Origin: JBFMCT01 sp046565765
GTDB taxonomy: Bacteria; Actinomycetota; Acidimicrobiia; Acidimicrobiales; AC-14
DNA length: 64,000 nt
Direction: 5' to 3'
Assembly: GCA_046565765.1 (NCBI GenBank)
Contig: JBKHXX010000026.1
Location: 1-64,000, forward strand
Shown here piece after piece: positions 28,761 to 36,323 of this stretch (position 1 is the first letter of the stretch; each line of letters begins with the position of its first letter). The notes under the pieces are model-generated. The model had not been told where the DNA came from, ran no database searches, and saw only the letters and a program-made list of their open reading frames with translations. The translations under genes were made by a program, and so were the position numbers.

Positions 28761-29876
28761 GTGCGGGTCCGCTTCCCTGCTGCCGCTGCCGCGGCCCTCG
28801 CCTTCCTCCTGGTCGCCGCCGCCTGCGCGCCGGGCGGCGGCGGGGACGAGGCCGCCCTCTCCGGCGGCGCGGCCCGAGCCGCGGCCGAGCCGCCGCCGCC
28901 CGCTCCCACCCTCCCGGTCAACGTGACGGTGCCCCAGGGCGCCCCGGTGGAGGCTCCCGCCCTGCCGCTCCAGGGTTGCCCGCCCCCGCCCCGCCCTCCC
29001 GGCCAGGCGCCTCCCCGGCCCCCGTACGTGCCGCCCCGGCTCGTCCCCGAGTCGGAGCTGCCGGCCGCGCTGGACCCAGGCGTGTGGACGGCCAGCCTGG
29101 CCCCTCTCGAGGGCAAGGGGATGTGGCTGTGGAAGTACTTCCAGTCCGAGGGGGGCGACGCCGACGCCATCGTGGCCAAGGCGGCCGCCGCCGGGCTGCG
29201 CCAGCTGTGGGTGCGGGTGGGGGACTCGCGTGACCGGTTCTACGCCAAGGACGTGCTCGACGCCCTCGTCCCCCGGGCCCACAAGGCCGGCATCGCCGTC
29301 ATCGGCTGGGGCTTCCCCTACCTCCACGACCCCGTGTTCGACGCCGGCTGGTCGGCCGAGGCCCTGGCCTGGCGCAGCCCCGACGGCCATGCCCTCGACG
29401 GCTTCAGCCCCGACATCGAGCTGGCCAGCGAAGGGGTGGCCATCTCCGAGACCCGGGTGCGGGTCTACCTGGGGCTCGTCCGCCAGGCCGCCGCCGACCG
29501 TCTCCTCGTGGCCACCGTCTACTGGCCCAACGCCACCCGCTGGCCCGACCGCTACCCCTACAAGGCCATCGCCCCCTACGTCGACGCCTTCGCCCCCATG
29601 GCCTACTGGGGCTGCGTGGAGCCCGGCTCGGTGGCCCAGCAGTCGGTGGAGCGGCTGAAGACGCTGCGCCCCGTCCATGCCATCGGCACCGGCTGGGACG
29701 CCACCTCCGAGGGCGGCCGCACGGCCGCCCCCAGCATCCACGAGACCAACCGCTTCCTCGACGTCTCCCGCCGCGGCGGGGCGCTGGGGGCGTCGTTGTG
29801 GGTGTGGCACCTCATGGGCGAGGAGCAGTGGTCCGCCCTCTCCCTCTTCCCCTGGCCGGTGAACGGGGCTCGCTGA
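28761..29876 (+). CDS. Secreted putative TIM-barrel / glycosidase-like protein
   Basis: A GTG at 28761 gives an N-terminus with two Arg, a hydrophobic run and a possible lipobox (VAAAC); a GTG at 28740 would add seven residues. A Pro-rich linker of about 75 residues follows, then a domain starting at GMWLWKYFQ with alternating strand-like and helix-like segments (LWVRVGDS, IAVIGWGFPY, LVATVYWPNA, FAPMAYWG, ALGASLWVWH). That pattern recalls (beta/alpha)8 glycosidase-like proteins of unassigned family. Acidic residues in GFSPDIELAS could be catalytic, but I cannot assign a reaction. GACACT lies 7 nt before the 28761 codon, consistent with leaderless transcription. Confidence 0.75.
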   Translation: MRVRFPAAAAAALAFLLVAAACAPGGGGDEAALSGGAARAAAEPPPPAPTLPVNVTVPQGAPVEAPALPLQGCPPPPRPPGQAPPRPPYVPPRLVPESELPAALDPGVWTASLAPLEGKGMWLWKYFQSEGGDADAIVAKAAAAGLRQLWVRVGDSRDRFYAKDVLDALVPRAHKAGIAVIGWGFPYLHDPVFDAGWSAEALAWRSPDGHALDGFSPDIELASEGVAISETRVRVYLGLVRQAAADRLLVATVYWPNATRWPDRYPYKAIAPYVDAFAPMAYWGCVEPGSVAQQSVERLKTLRPVHAIGTGWDATSEGGRTAAPSIHETNRFLDVSRRGGALGASLWVWHLMGEEQWSALSLFPWPVNGAR

Positions 29877-29883
29877 CAGATCC

Positions 29884-29930
29884 TTTTGGGGCGCCGCAGC
29901 CACGTGGAGCGTGGTCCAGGCGCCCCAAAA
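29884..29930. terminator. Perfect 12-bp inverted repeat with nested hairpin
   Basis: TTTTGGGGCGCC (29884-29895) and GGCGCCCCAAAA (29919-29930) are perfect complements. The 23-nt loop contains a second stem (CCACG/CGTGG). It lies 8 nt after the upstream stop and 10 nt before the -10 box of the next gene. It could be a bidirectional terminator or a dyad operator; no trailing T-run settles the choice. Confidence 0.5.
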
Positions 29931-29939
29931 CGGTTCGGG

Positions 29940-29945
29940 TAGGTT
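29940..29945 (+). promoter_or_regulatory. -10 box TAGGTT of a probable leaderless transcript
   Basis: TAGGTT ends 7 nt before the ATG at 29953, with no Shine-Dalgarno sequence between. This is the usual spacing when transcription starts at the A of the start codon in actinobacteria. No clear -35 is visible. Confidence 0.5.
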
Positions 29946-29952
29946 GGACGGC

Positions 29953-30381
29953 ATGGCCGACGTGTCGCTGTCCCGAGGGCTGCCCGAGACGGTGCTGCCC
30001 CCCGAGCCGGCCGAGGCCCTGGCCGCCCTGGAGGAGGCCCTGGCCGCCCCTGCCGAACGCCGCCGGGAGGCGGTGGCGGCGGTGGTGGAGCGCTGGCCCC
30101 GGTTCCTCGACGGCTGGGCCCGGCTGGGCCAGCTGGCTCGCGACGAGGTGGAGGCCTACGCCTACTTCCGGGTGGGCTACCACCGTGGCCTCGACACCCT
30201 GCGCCAGAACGGGTGGCGGGGAAGCGGCTACGTCCGCTGGCGCAACCAGACCAACCAGGGCTTCCTGAGGGCCCTGGACGGGCTGCGGGAGGCGGCCGGC
30301 GCCATCGGCGAGTCGGACGAAGAACAGCGCTGCGCCATGTTCCTCCGCCAGCTCGACCCCGACTGGCAGGGAGCGCGGTGA
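29953..30381 (+). CDS. DUF3151 family protein
   Basis: A 142-aa cytoplasmic protein with the family's typical core: E-A-Y-A-Y-F-R-V-G-Y-H-R-G-L-D-x-L-R, then GWRGSGYVRW, FLRAL and A-x-AIGE-x-DE-x-x-RC. The family is widespread in actinobacteria and its biochemical role is unknown. The ATG is set by the leaderless -10 box 7 nt upstream. The stop overlaps the next gene's GTG (GTGA), so the two are translationally coupled. Confidence 0.85.
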   Translation: MADVSLSRGLPETVLPPEPAEALAALEEALAAPAERRREAVAAVVERWPRFLDGWARLGQLARDEVEAYAYFRVGYHRGLDTLRQNGWRGSGYVRWRNQTNQGFLRALDGLREAAGAIGESDEEQRCAMFLRQLDPDWQGAR

Positions 30382-30668
30382 GCGAGCAGACGGGCGACGA
30401 GGAGGTCGTCCGCCGCCACCTGGTGGTGAGCGGGCGGGTGCAGGGCGTGTTCTACCGGGAGACCCTGCGGCGGCTGGCCAAGGAGAAGGGTGTGGCCGGC
30501 TGGGCCCGCAACACCCGAGACGGCCTCGACGCCGAGCTGGAGGGCCCCCGCCCGGTCGTAGAGGAGCTGGTCAAGTGGTGCCGCACGGGCCCGCCCCACG
30601 CCGTGGTCATCCATGTGGCCGTCACCGAGATGGAACCGGCAGGGGACACCGACTTCCGCGTACGCTGA
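30378..30668 (+). CDS. acyP: Acylphosphatase
   Basis: A 96-aa protein matching the whole acylphosphatase fold. The phosphate-binding loop is GRVQGVFYR with the conserved Arg, and GWARN carries the catalytic Asn; the later TGPPHAVV and V-x-V-T-E-M-E-P segments also fit. The enzyme hydrolyses carboxyl-phosphate bonds in small acyl phosphates in the cytoplasm. The GTG start overlaps the DUF3151 stop by 4 nt. Confidence 0.9.
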   Translation: MSEQTGDEEVVRRHLVVSGRVQGVFYRETLRRLAKEKGVAGWARNTRDGLDAELEGPRPVVEELVKWCRTGPPHAVVIHVAVTEMEPAGDTDFRVR

Positions 30669-30697
30669 CGCCTCCATTTTCGTTAGGGGGGAGTCGC

Positions 30698-31105
30698 ATG
30701 GAAGGAGCACGCAGGAAGCGCCACCGGTTGGTGACGGCGGTGGCCGGGATGGTGGCCATCGTCGGCCTGGGAGCATGTGGCGGCGGCGGCGACAACGGCG
30801 GCGGGGCAGGGCGGATCGGCGAGCTGACCGCCACGGACATGCTCCGGTTCGACCCGGACGAGTTCGAGGTGCCCTTCGAACAGGAAGTGTCGTTCACGTT
30901 CACCAACGAGGACAACGAGCGCCACAACTTCACTCTCAGCCACGTCTTCGTCGACCTCGACAACTTCGTCAACGTCGACGTGGAGCCCGACTCGAGCACC
31001 GAGGTCCGCTTCACGGTGCGGGAGCGGCCCCGGGACGGGTTCCTCACGTTCTACTGCCGCTACCACCAGAGCCAGGGCATGTCGGGCCGGATCACCTTGC
31101 GGTAA
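30698..31105 (+). CDS. Cupredoxin-like lipoprotein
   Basis: A 135-aa protein with a lipoprotein signal (lipobox GLGAC, Cys27), a short Gly-rich spacer and a cupredoxin-like domain. Likely type-1 copper ligands are His76 (ERHNF), Cys120 and His123 (FYCRYH) and Met128 (QGM). It is probably an outer-surface electron carrier or copper-binding protein. GGGGGGAG about 6 nt before the ATG is a strong ribosome-binding site. It lies directly upstream of the cytochrome oxidase/bc1 genes, so a link to respiratory electron transfer or copper supply is reasonable but inferred. Confidence 0.82.
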   Translation: MEGARRKRHRLVTAVAGMVAIVGLGACGGGGDNGGGAGRIGELTATDMLRFDPDEFEVPFEQEVSFTFTNEDNERHNFTLSHVFVDLDNFVNVDVEPDSSTEVRFTVRERPRDGFLTFYCRYHQSQGMSGRITLR

Positions 31106-31109
31106 CCGC

Positions 31110-31133
31110 ACCGTCGCGACCTCGGTCGCCGGT
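31110..31133 (+). terminator. Short GC hairpin between cupredoxin and ctaE
   Basis: GCGACC/GGTCGC form a 6-bp stem with a 2-nt loop, flanked by ACCG/CGGT that extend the stem past a 2-nt bulge. It starts 4 nt after the cupredoxin stop and lacks a T-run. TAGAAC (31138-31143) just downstream could be the -10 of the next operon. Confidence 0.35.
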
Positions 31134-31153
31134 GCGCTAGAACGGAGCCCCTG

Positions 31154-31753
31154 GTGGGTTCCACGTCGATTCGTGCGGCTCCCCCGGGCGCCAAGTCCGG
31201 GGGACCGCCGCGTCCGCCCCTCCTCACCGTGGGCACGGTCGTGTGGCTGGCGTCGGAGCTCATGTTCTTCAGCGGCCTGTTCGCCGCCTTCTTCACCCTC
31301 CGGGCCGCCACCCGTGAGCCCTGGCCGCCCGAGGACGTCCACCTCGAGGTCGGGGCGGCCGCCCTGTTCACCGGCCTGCTCGTGCTGTCCAGCGGCACCA
31401 TGCAGCTGGCGGTGCGGGCCCTGGAGCGCGACGACCGCGCCGCCTTCCGGCGCTGGGTCCTCGCCACCGTCGTGCTCGCCGTGGCCTTCCTGGCCAACCA
31501 GGGGCGGGAGTGGAGCGAGGCCACCTTCAGCGTGGACGACCACGCCTTCGGGTCCTCGTTCTTCGTGATGACCGGCTTCCACGGCCTCCACGTCACCGGC
31601 GGGGTGGTGGCGATGCTGCTCCTGCTGGGGCGGGCCTCCAGCCCCCGCTTCGGCAAGGCCGACGTGCCCGCCGCCGAGGTCGTGTCCTACTACTGGCACT
31701 TCGTCGACGTGGTGTGGATCGCCATGTTCGCCACCCTGTTCCTGCTCAAGTGA
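31154..31753 (+). CDS. ctaE: Cytochrome c oxidase subunit III
   Basis: A 199-aa integral membrane protein with five predicted helices. It shows the family pattern W-L-A-S-E-L-M-F-F-S in the first helix, with the conserved Glu, and FFVMTGFHGLHVTGG and YYWHFVDVVWI later. It is a subunit of the aa3 terminal oxidase, stabilising subunit I. The GTG start has GGAG 7 nt upstream. It heads the ctaE-qcrC-qcrA-qcrB operon, the standard actinobacterial order; the bc1 complex and oxidase of such organisms typically form a supercomplex. The catalytic oxidase subunits are encoded separately at 58.9-61.8 kb. Confidence 0.93.
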   Translation: MGSTSIRAAPPGAKSGGPPRPPLLTVGTVVWLASELMFFSGLFAAFFTLRAATREPWPPEDVHLEVGAAALFTGLLVLSSGTMQLAVRALERDDRAAFRRWVLATVVLAVAFLANQGREWSEATFSVDDHAFGSSFFVMTGFHGLHVTGGVVAMLLLLGRASSPRFGKADVPAAEVVSYYWHFVDVVWIAMFATLFLLK

Positions 31754-32502
31754 GGGCGGGAGCGCGGGTGGCCGCGGTGGTGACCGTCCTGCTCGGGGCG
31801 CAGGCCGCGGCGGTGGCCGCGGTGCTGGCCCAGCCCACCCCTCCCGCCACCCTGCCCCCCGCCAGCGACGTCCGCAACGGGCGGGACCTGTACCAGGTGG
31901 CGTGCTCGACCTGTCACGGGCTCGAGGGCCAGGGGTCGCCCCTCGGCCCGTCCCTCATCGGGGTGGGCGCCGCCTCGGCCGACTTCTACCTCTCCACCGG
32001 CCGCATGCCCCTCGACAACCCGGGCGAGCAGGCCCAGCGCAAGAAGCCGGCGTTCACGCCGCTCCAGATCCGCCAGCTGGTGGCCTACGTGGCTTCCCTG
32101 GGGTCGGGGCCCCCTGTGCCCGACGTCGACTGGGAGCACGCCGATCTGGCCGAGGGCAACCTGCTCTACGCCAACAACTGCGCGCCGTGCCACAGCTCGG
32201 CGGGGGCGGGGGGTGCGCTCGGGCACTCCACCTACGCCCCCGCCCTCGGCCCGGCCACGCCCACCCAGGTGGCGGAGGCCATCCGCATCGGGCCGGGGGC
32301 CATGCCCCGCTTCGGTCCCGAGACGTTCGACGAGGAGCAGCTGGCCGCCATCGTGCGCTACGTCCAGTACCTGAAGGACCCCGCCGACCCCGGCGGGCAC
32401 CCCCTCGGCCGGCTCGGCCCCATCCCCGAGGGGTTCGTGGCCTGGGTGGTCGGCCTCGGCCTGCTGCTCGTCGCCTGCCGCTGGATCGGGACGAGGGACT
32501 GA
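31750..32502 (+). CDS. qcrC: Cytochrome bc1 complex diheme cytochrome c subunit
   Basis: A 250-aa protein with an N-terminal hydrophobic signal/anchor, two heme c motifs (CSTCH at residues 52-56, CAPCH at 144-148) and a C-terminal membrane helix (about 228-245). Diheme QcrC is the actinobacterial replacement for cytochrome c1 plus a soluble cytochrome c and passes electrons directly to the oxidase. The GTG start overlaps the ctaE stop (GTGA); its own stop shares one base with qcrA's ATG. Confidence 0.93.
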   Translation: MRAGARVAAVVTVLLGAQAAAVAAVLAQPTPPATLPPASDVRNGRDLYQVACSTCHGLEGQGSPLGPSLIGVGAASADFYLSTGRMPLDNPGEQAQRKKPAFTPLQIRQLVAYVASLGSGPPVPDVDWEHADLAEGNLLYANNCAPCHSSAGAGGALGHSTYAPALGPATPTQVAEAIRIGPGAMPRFGPETFDEEQLAAIVRYVQYLKDPADPGGHPLGRLGPIPEGFVAWVVGLGLLLVACRWIGTRD

Positions 32503-33410
32503 TGGCCACCTTCACCCCCGACACCCCCGACGGCCCCGACGGCGCTCACGGCGACGCCGACGAGCGGGCCGCCAGCAGTCCCGCCGACGAGCGCGCCGTC
32601 GCCTACTTCCTGGTGCTGGCCACCGTGGCCGCCCTGGGGCTGGCGGGGGTGTACATCGCCGGTGGTCAGGCCCAGGCCGAGGGGGCGTTGCTGTTCGTGT
32701 CCCTCGGCTCGATCGGCGTGGCCCTCGCCTTGTGGGCCAAGCGGCTGCTACCGGAGCGGGAGGTCACCGACGAGCGCGGTTCGCTGCCGTCGGAGGAGGC
32801 CGACGTGGAGGCCGTCGACGAGACGATCGGCCACGAGGAGGTCTTCTTCACCGAGCGCCGGCTGCTGCTGGGCCTGCTCACCGCGGCGGGCGGGGCGCTG
32901 GGCCTGGCCGCCCTGTTCCCCATCCGCTCCCTGGGCCCCAGCCCGGGCCGCTCGCTGGCGACCACCGCGTGGCGGCCCGGCGACCGCCTGGTCGACGAGG
33001 AGGGACGGCCGGTGCGGGTCGACACGCTGTCGGTGGGCGGCATCCTCACCGTCTTCCCCGAGGGCAGGGAGCAGGCGGGCGATTCCCAGGCGGTGCTCAT
33101 CCGGGTGGAGGAGGGCCTGCTGCGCCCCCGCCCGGCCCGGGAGACGTGGTCGCCCGAGGGGCACGTGGCCTACTCCAAGATCTGCACCCACGTGGGCTGC
33201 CCGGTCGGGCTCTACCAGCAGTCCACCCACGAGCTGCTGTGCCCCTGCCACCAGTCCACCTTCGACGTGCTCGACGGGGCCCGGCCCCTGTTCGGCCCCG
33301 CCACCCGCTCGCTGCCTCAGCTGCCGCTGAGCATCGACGCCGAGGGCTTCCTGCGGGCCGACCACGACTTCGAGGAGCCCGTGGGCCCGGGTTACTGGGA
33401 CCGGGCGTAG
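32502..33410 (+). CDS. qcrA: Cytochrome bc1 complex Rieske iron-sulfur subunit
   Basis: A 302-aa protein with three predicted helices (about 33-54, 61-79 and 121-140), as in actinobacterial QcrA, followed by a Rieske domain. The cluster ligands sit in CTHVGC (228-233) and CPCHQS (247-252). It takes electrons from menaquinol and passes them to QcrC. The ATG overlaps the qcrC stop (TGATG), which indicates translational coupling. Confidence 0.94.
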   Translation: MATFTPDTPDGPDGAHGDADERAASSPADERAVAYFLVLATVAALGLAGVYIAGGQAQAEGALLFVSLGSIGVALALWAKRLLPEREVTDERGSLPSEEADVEAVDETIGHEEVFFTERRLLLGLLTAAGGALGLAALFPIRSLGPSPGRSLATTAWRPGDRLVDEEGRPVRVDTLSVGGILTVFPEGREQAGDSQAVLIRVEEGLLRPRPARETWSPEGHVAYSKICTHVGCPVGLYQQSTHELLCPCHQSTFDVLDGARPLFGPATRSLPQLPLSIDAEGFLRADHDFEEPVGPGYWDRA

Positions 33411-33417
33411 GGCGGCC

Positions 33418-34794
33418 GTGGTCCGTTCCCTCATCCGCTGGGTCGACCGCCGCTTGGGGGCCTCGCAGTTCACCCGCACCGCGCTCAACAAGGTCTTTCC
33501 CGACCACTGGTCGTTCATGCTGGGCGAGGTGGCGCTGTACTGCCTGGTCATCCTCATCCTCACCGGCGTCTACCTGACGTTCTTCTTCATCCCCGCCTCC
33601 GACGAGGTCGTGTACCGGGGGCCGTACGAGCCGCTGCAGGGCGTGGAGATGTCGGCCGCCTACGCGTCCACGCTGGACATCTCCTTCAACGTGCGGGCCG
33701 GGCTGGTCATGCGCCAGATGCACCACTGGGCCGCCCTGGTGTTCATCGCCGCCATGGTGCTGCACCTGTGCCGGGTGTTCTTCACGGGGGCCTTCCGCCG
33801 GCCCCGGGAGATCAACTGGATCGTGGGCGTGACCCTGCTCGTGCTGTCCATCGCCAACGGCTTCTTCGGCTACTCGCTGCTCGACGACCTGCTGTCTGGC
33901 ACCGGCGTGCGGGTCGGGTACTCCATCGCCCTGTCCATCCCCGTGTTCGGCACCTGGTTGGCGTTCCTCTTCTTCGGCGGGGAGTTCCCCGCCACCGAGT
34001 TCATCACCCGCTTCTTCGTCCTCCACGTGCTGCTGCTGCCGGCGCTCATCGTGGGCTTGCTGGTCGCCCACCTGGCCATCCTGTGGCGCCAGAAGCACAC
34101 CCAGTTCGCAGGCGAGGGCCGCAGCGAGACCACGATCACCGGCTCCCGCCTGTGGCCGTCCTACATGCTCAAGTCGGTGGCCCTGTTCTTCCTCGTCTCG
34201 GCCGTGCTGGCCGGCCTGGCCGGCCTGGCCCAGATCAACCCGGTGTGGCTGTACGGGCCCTACGACCCGGCCAAGGCGGCGGCCGCCACCGCCGGCTCCC
34301 AGCCCGACTGGTACGTGGGCTGGCTGGACGGGGCCCTGCGCCTCATGCCCGGTTGGGAGATCCGCGCCTTCGACCGCACCGTCGCCAACCCGTTCTTCCC
34401 GGGGGTGCTCCTGCCCAGCCTCACGTTCCTGGGCCTGTACCTGTGGCCGTTCCTCGAACGCCGCTTCACCAAGGACGACGAGGCCCACAACCTCCTCGAC
34501 CGTCCCCGCGACAGGCCGGTGCGGACCGCCATCGGGGCCGCCGCCCTCGCCTTCTACGCCATCCTGTTCATCGCCGGGGGCAACGACGTCCTGGCCGCCC
34601 TAGTGCAGATCGCCCCCGAGACCATCACCAACATCTTCCGGGTCGGGGTGATCGTGGTTCCCCTGGGGGTGTTCTTCCTCACCCGCGCCATCTGCCGCAG
34701 CCTGTCCCGCTCCGCCATGCACCCGACCGAGGACGCCGTCGTCGGCCGCATCGAACGCACCCCCGACGGCGGCTACCACTCCGTGCCCGGCTGA
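33418..34794 (+). CDS. qcrB: Cytochrome bc1 complex cytochrome b subunit
   Basis: A 458-aa multi-helix protein. Heme-ligand histidines occur in RQMHHWAALVF and AAMVLHLCRVF, and in FVLHVLL and LLVAHLAIL. A PDWY motif (in place of PEWY) marks the quinol-oxidation site, a variant typical of actinobacteria. The length is somewhat below the roughly 530-550 aa of mycobacterial QcrB, with a short C-terminal extension. It oxidises menaquinol. The GTG start is 8 nt after the qcrA stop. Confidence 0.93.
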   Translation: MVRSLIRWVDRRLGASQFTRTALNKVFPDHWSFMLGEVALYCLVILILTGVYLTFFFIPASDEVVYRGPYEPLQGVEMSAAYASTLDISFNVRAGLVMRQMHHWAALVFIAAMVLHLCRVFFTGAFRRPREINWIVGVTLLVLSIANGFFGYSLLDDLLSGTGVRVGYSIALSIPVFGTWLAFLFFGGEFPATEFITRFFVLHVLLLPALIVGLLVAHLAILWRQKHTQFAGEGRSETTITGSRLWPSYMLKSVALFFLVSAVLAGLAGLAQINPVWLYGPYDPAKAAAATAGSQPDWYVGWLDGALRLMPGWEIRAFDRTVANPFFPGVLLPSLTFLGLYLWPFLERRFTKDDEAHNLLDRPRDRPVRTAIGAAALAFYAILFIAGGNDVLAALVQIAPETITNIFRVGVIVVPLGVFFLTRAICRSLSRSAMHPTEDAVVGRIERTPDGGYHSVPG

Positions 34795-34808
34795 GCGAGA
34801 ATCCCCCC

Positions 34809-36299
34809 GTGCGGAGGGCGGCAGTGCTGGCGGTGGCGCTGGTGACGGCGGCGGCCTGCACGGGAGGCGAGGGGGCGCAGCCAGACGGCCCCCCGGGTCC
34901 ACGCCCGCCCGAACCGCCGTTGCGCCTGGTCGACTACGACGCCATGGCCCAGCCCGACGGTGTGACGCCGTGGATCCAGTCGCTGCTCGACCTCCCGGCG
35001 TGCCGCGACGACGGTGGCCTGCGCGCCTGGGCAGGCGAGCGGCTGCCGTCGCTGCCCGCCGAGCCGGCGGTCCCGGTCCCGCTGGGAACGGTCGTACGGG
35101 AAACCCCCATCCTCCTCCGCCCCCCGCCGGTGGCCTGCTCGGTGGCGCTGCGCAAGGCGGACGCGCTGGCCTGGGAGCTGCAGGACTCGGCCGGGGTGGC
35201 GGTGGCCCGAGGCGCCACCTCTTCCTCGGCCCTGGCCGCCGACCCGTGGGGAGGGGTGGAGGGCGACATCTTCCAAGACGTCATCGCCTCTGGCCAGCAC
35301 CTGAACGGGCTCACCACCAGCACCCGCATCGGCGGCCGCCTGGCCCTCGACCCGAGGGACGAGCGGCTGTTCGTCACCGACTTTCCCTACCACGGCCCCC
35401 CCAGGGATCCTCGCTGGCCGTGGGCCGGTCGTTGGATCGCGGGCTGGTTCGGGGTGTCGGAGATGCGGCCACCGGACTACCGCCTGGCTGTACCGGTCCC
35501 CCGGCTGGTCCCCGAGGGGTTCGTGCGCTGTGCGGGCCCGGTGGAGGCCAGCTTCGACCCCATGCAGGGGCGGGTGACCACCTTGTGCCACCCCGACGGC
35601 AGCGTCATCACCGTCCGGGTGGGCGCGCCGACCTCGCCCGAAGGCACGCTGCGGTCCCTGCCCGACTTCGAGGCCGACCGAACGACCACCGTGGCCCACA
35701 TCGGCGACCGGCGCCTGCTCACCGCCGGGTCACCGGTCGGCCGGATCGTTCTCGACGTGCCGGCTCGCATCGACGAGGACGGCCTGCGCCGGATGGCGGC
35801 CACCGTCCCCGCCCTCGACGACCGGACGTGGCGGCCGCCCGGTCTGGCCGTCGACCTCCGCGAGCGCTTCTCGGTGGACTGGGTCCGCGACGCCCTCGTG
35901 GCCGCCGGCGCCCGGGAGGTGCTGGCCGACGAGGCCGACCGCACGGTCGACGGTGGGCTGGGCCTGGTCTGCGCCGGTGGGGGGCCGTGCGTCCACCCGC
36001 CGCCCCGACCGATCGAGGTCAACCTCACCCTGCCCACCGGCGAGCGCATCGAGGGGTTCGTCATGGTCGACAAGGATCCCTACACGCCGTGGCCGCCCCA
36101 CGGGCTGGCCCGCATCCGCACCGTGAGCGGGGTGGACGTTCGGATCAGCGAGCAGCCATGGGCCAACCCGGTCGAGCTGCGTTGCGGCGGTGTGCACGTG
36201 TCTCTCCGGACCTTGGGCATCGGTAGGGGGGTGGAGCCGGGCCCGGCCGACCCCATCGCCGACCTGGCCGAGCGGCTGGTCCCGGCTCTCGGCTGCTGA
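34809..36299 (+). CDS. Putative lipoprotein of unknown function
   Basis: The GTG at 34809 opens a 496-aa protein with a short signal peptide and a lipobox-like TAAAC, then a Pro-rich stretch. The remainder is soluble with no family I recognise. Visible features include scattered Cys residues (e.g. LPACRDD, FVRCAGP, TLCHPDG, LVCAGGG, RCGGV) that could form disulfides. GAGAAT lies 6 nt before the start, consistent with leaderless expression. It follows qcrB by 14 nt but may be a separate transcript. Its 3' end converges on dabA with 24 nt between stops. Confidence 0.7.
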   Translation: MRRAAVLAVALVTAAACTGGEGAQPDGPPGPRPPEPPLRLVDYDAMAQPDGVTPWIQSLLDLPACRDDGGLRAWAGERLPSLPAEPAVPVPLGTVVRETPILLRPPPVACSVALRKADALAWELQDSAGVAVARGATSSSALAADPWGGVEGDIFQDVIASGQHLNGLTTSTRIGGRLALDPRDERLFVTDFPYHGPPRDPRWPWAGRWIAGWFGVSEMRPPDYRLAVPVPRLVPEGFVRCAGPVEASFDPMQGRVTTLCHPDGSVITVRVGAPTSPEGTLRSLPDFEADRTTTVAHIGDRRLLTAGSPVGRIVLDVPARIDEDGLRRMAATVPALDDRTWRPPGLAVDLRERFSVDWVRDALVAAGAREVLADEADRTVDGGLGLVCAGGGPCVHPPPRPIEVNLTLPTGERIEGFVMVDKDPYTPWPPHGLARIRTVSGVDVRISEQPWANPVELRCGGVHVSLRTLGIGRGVEPGPADPIADLAERLVPALGC

Positions 36300-36323
36300 G
36301 CGCCCCCGTGCGGCCCGTCCTGC

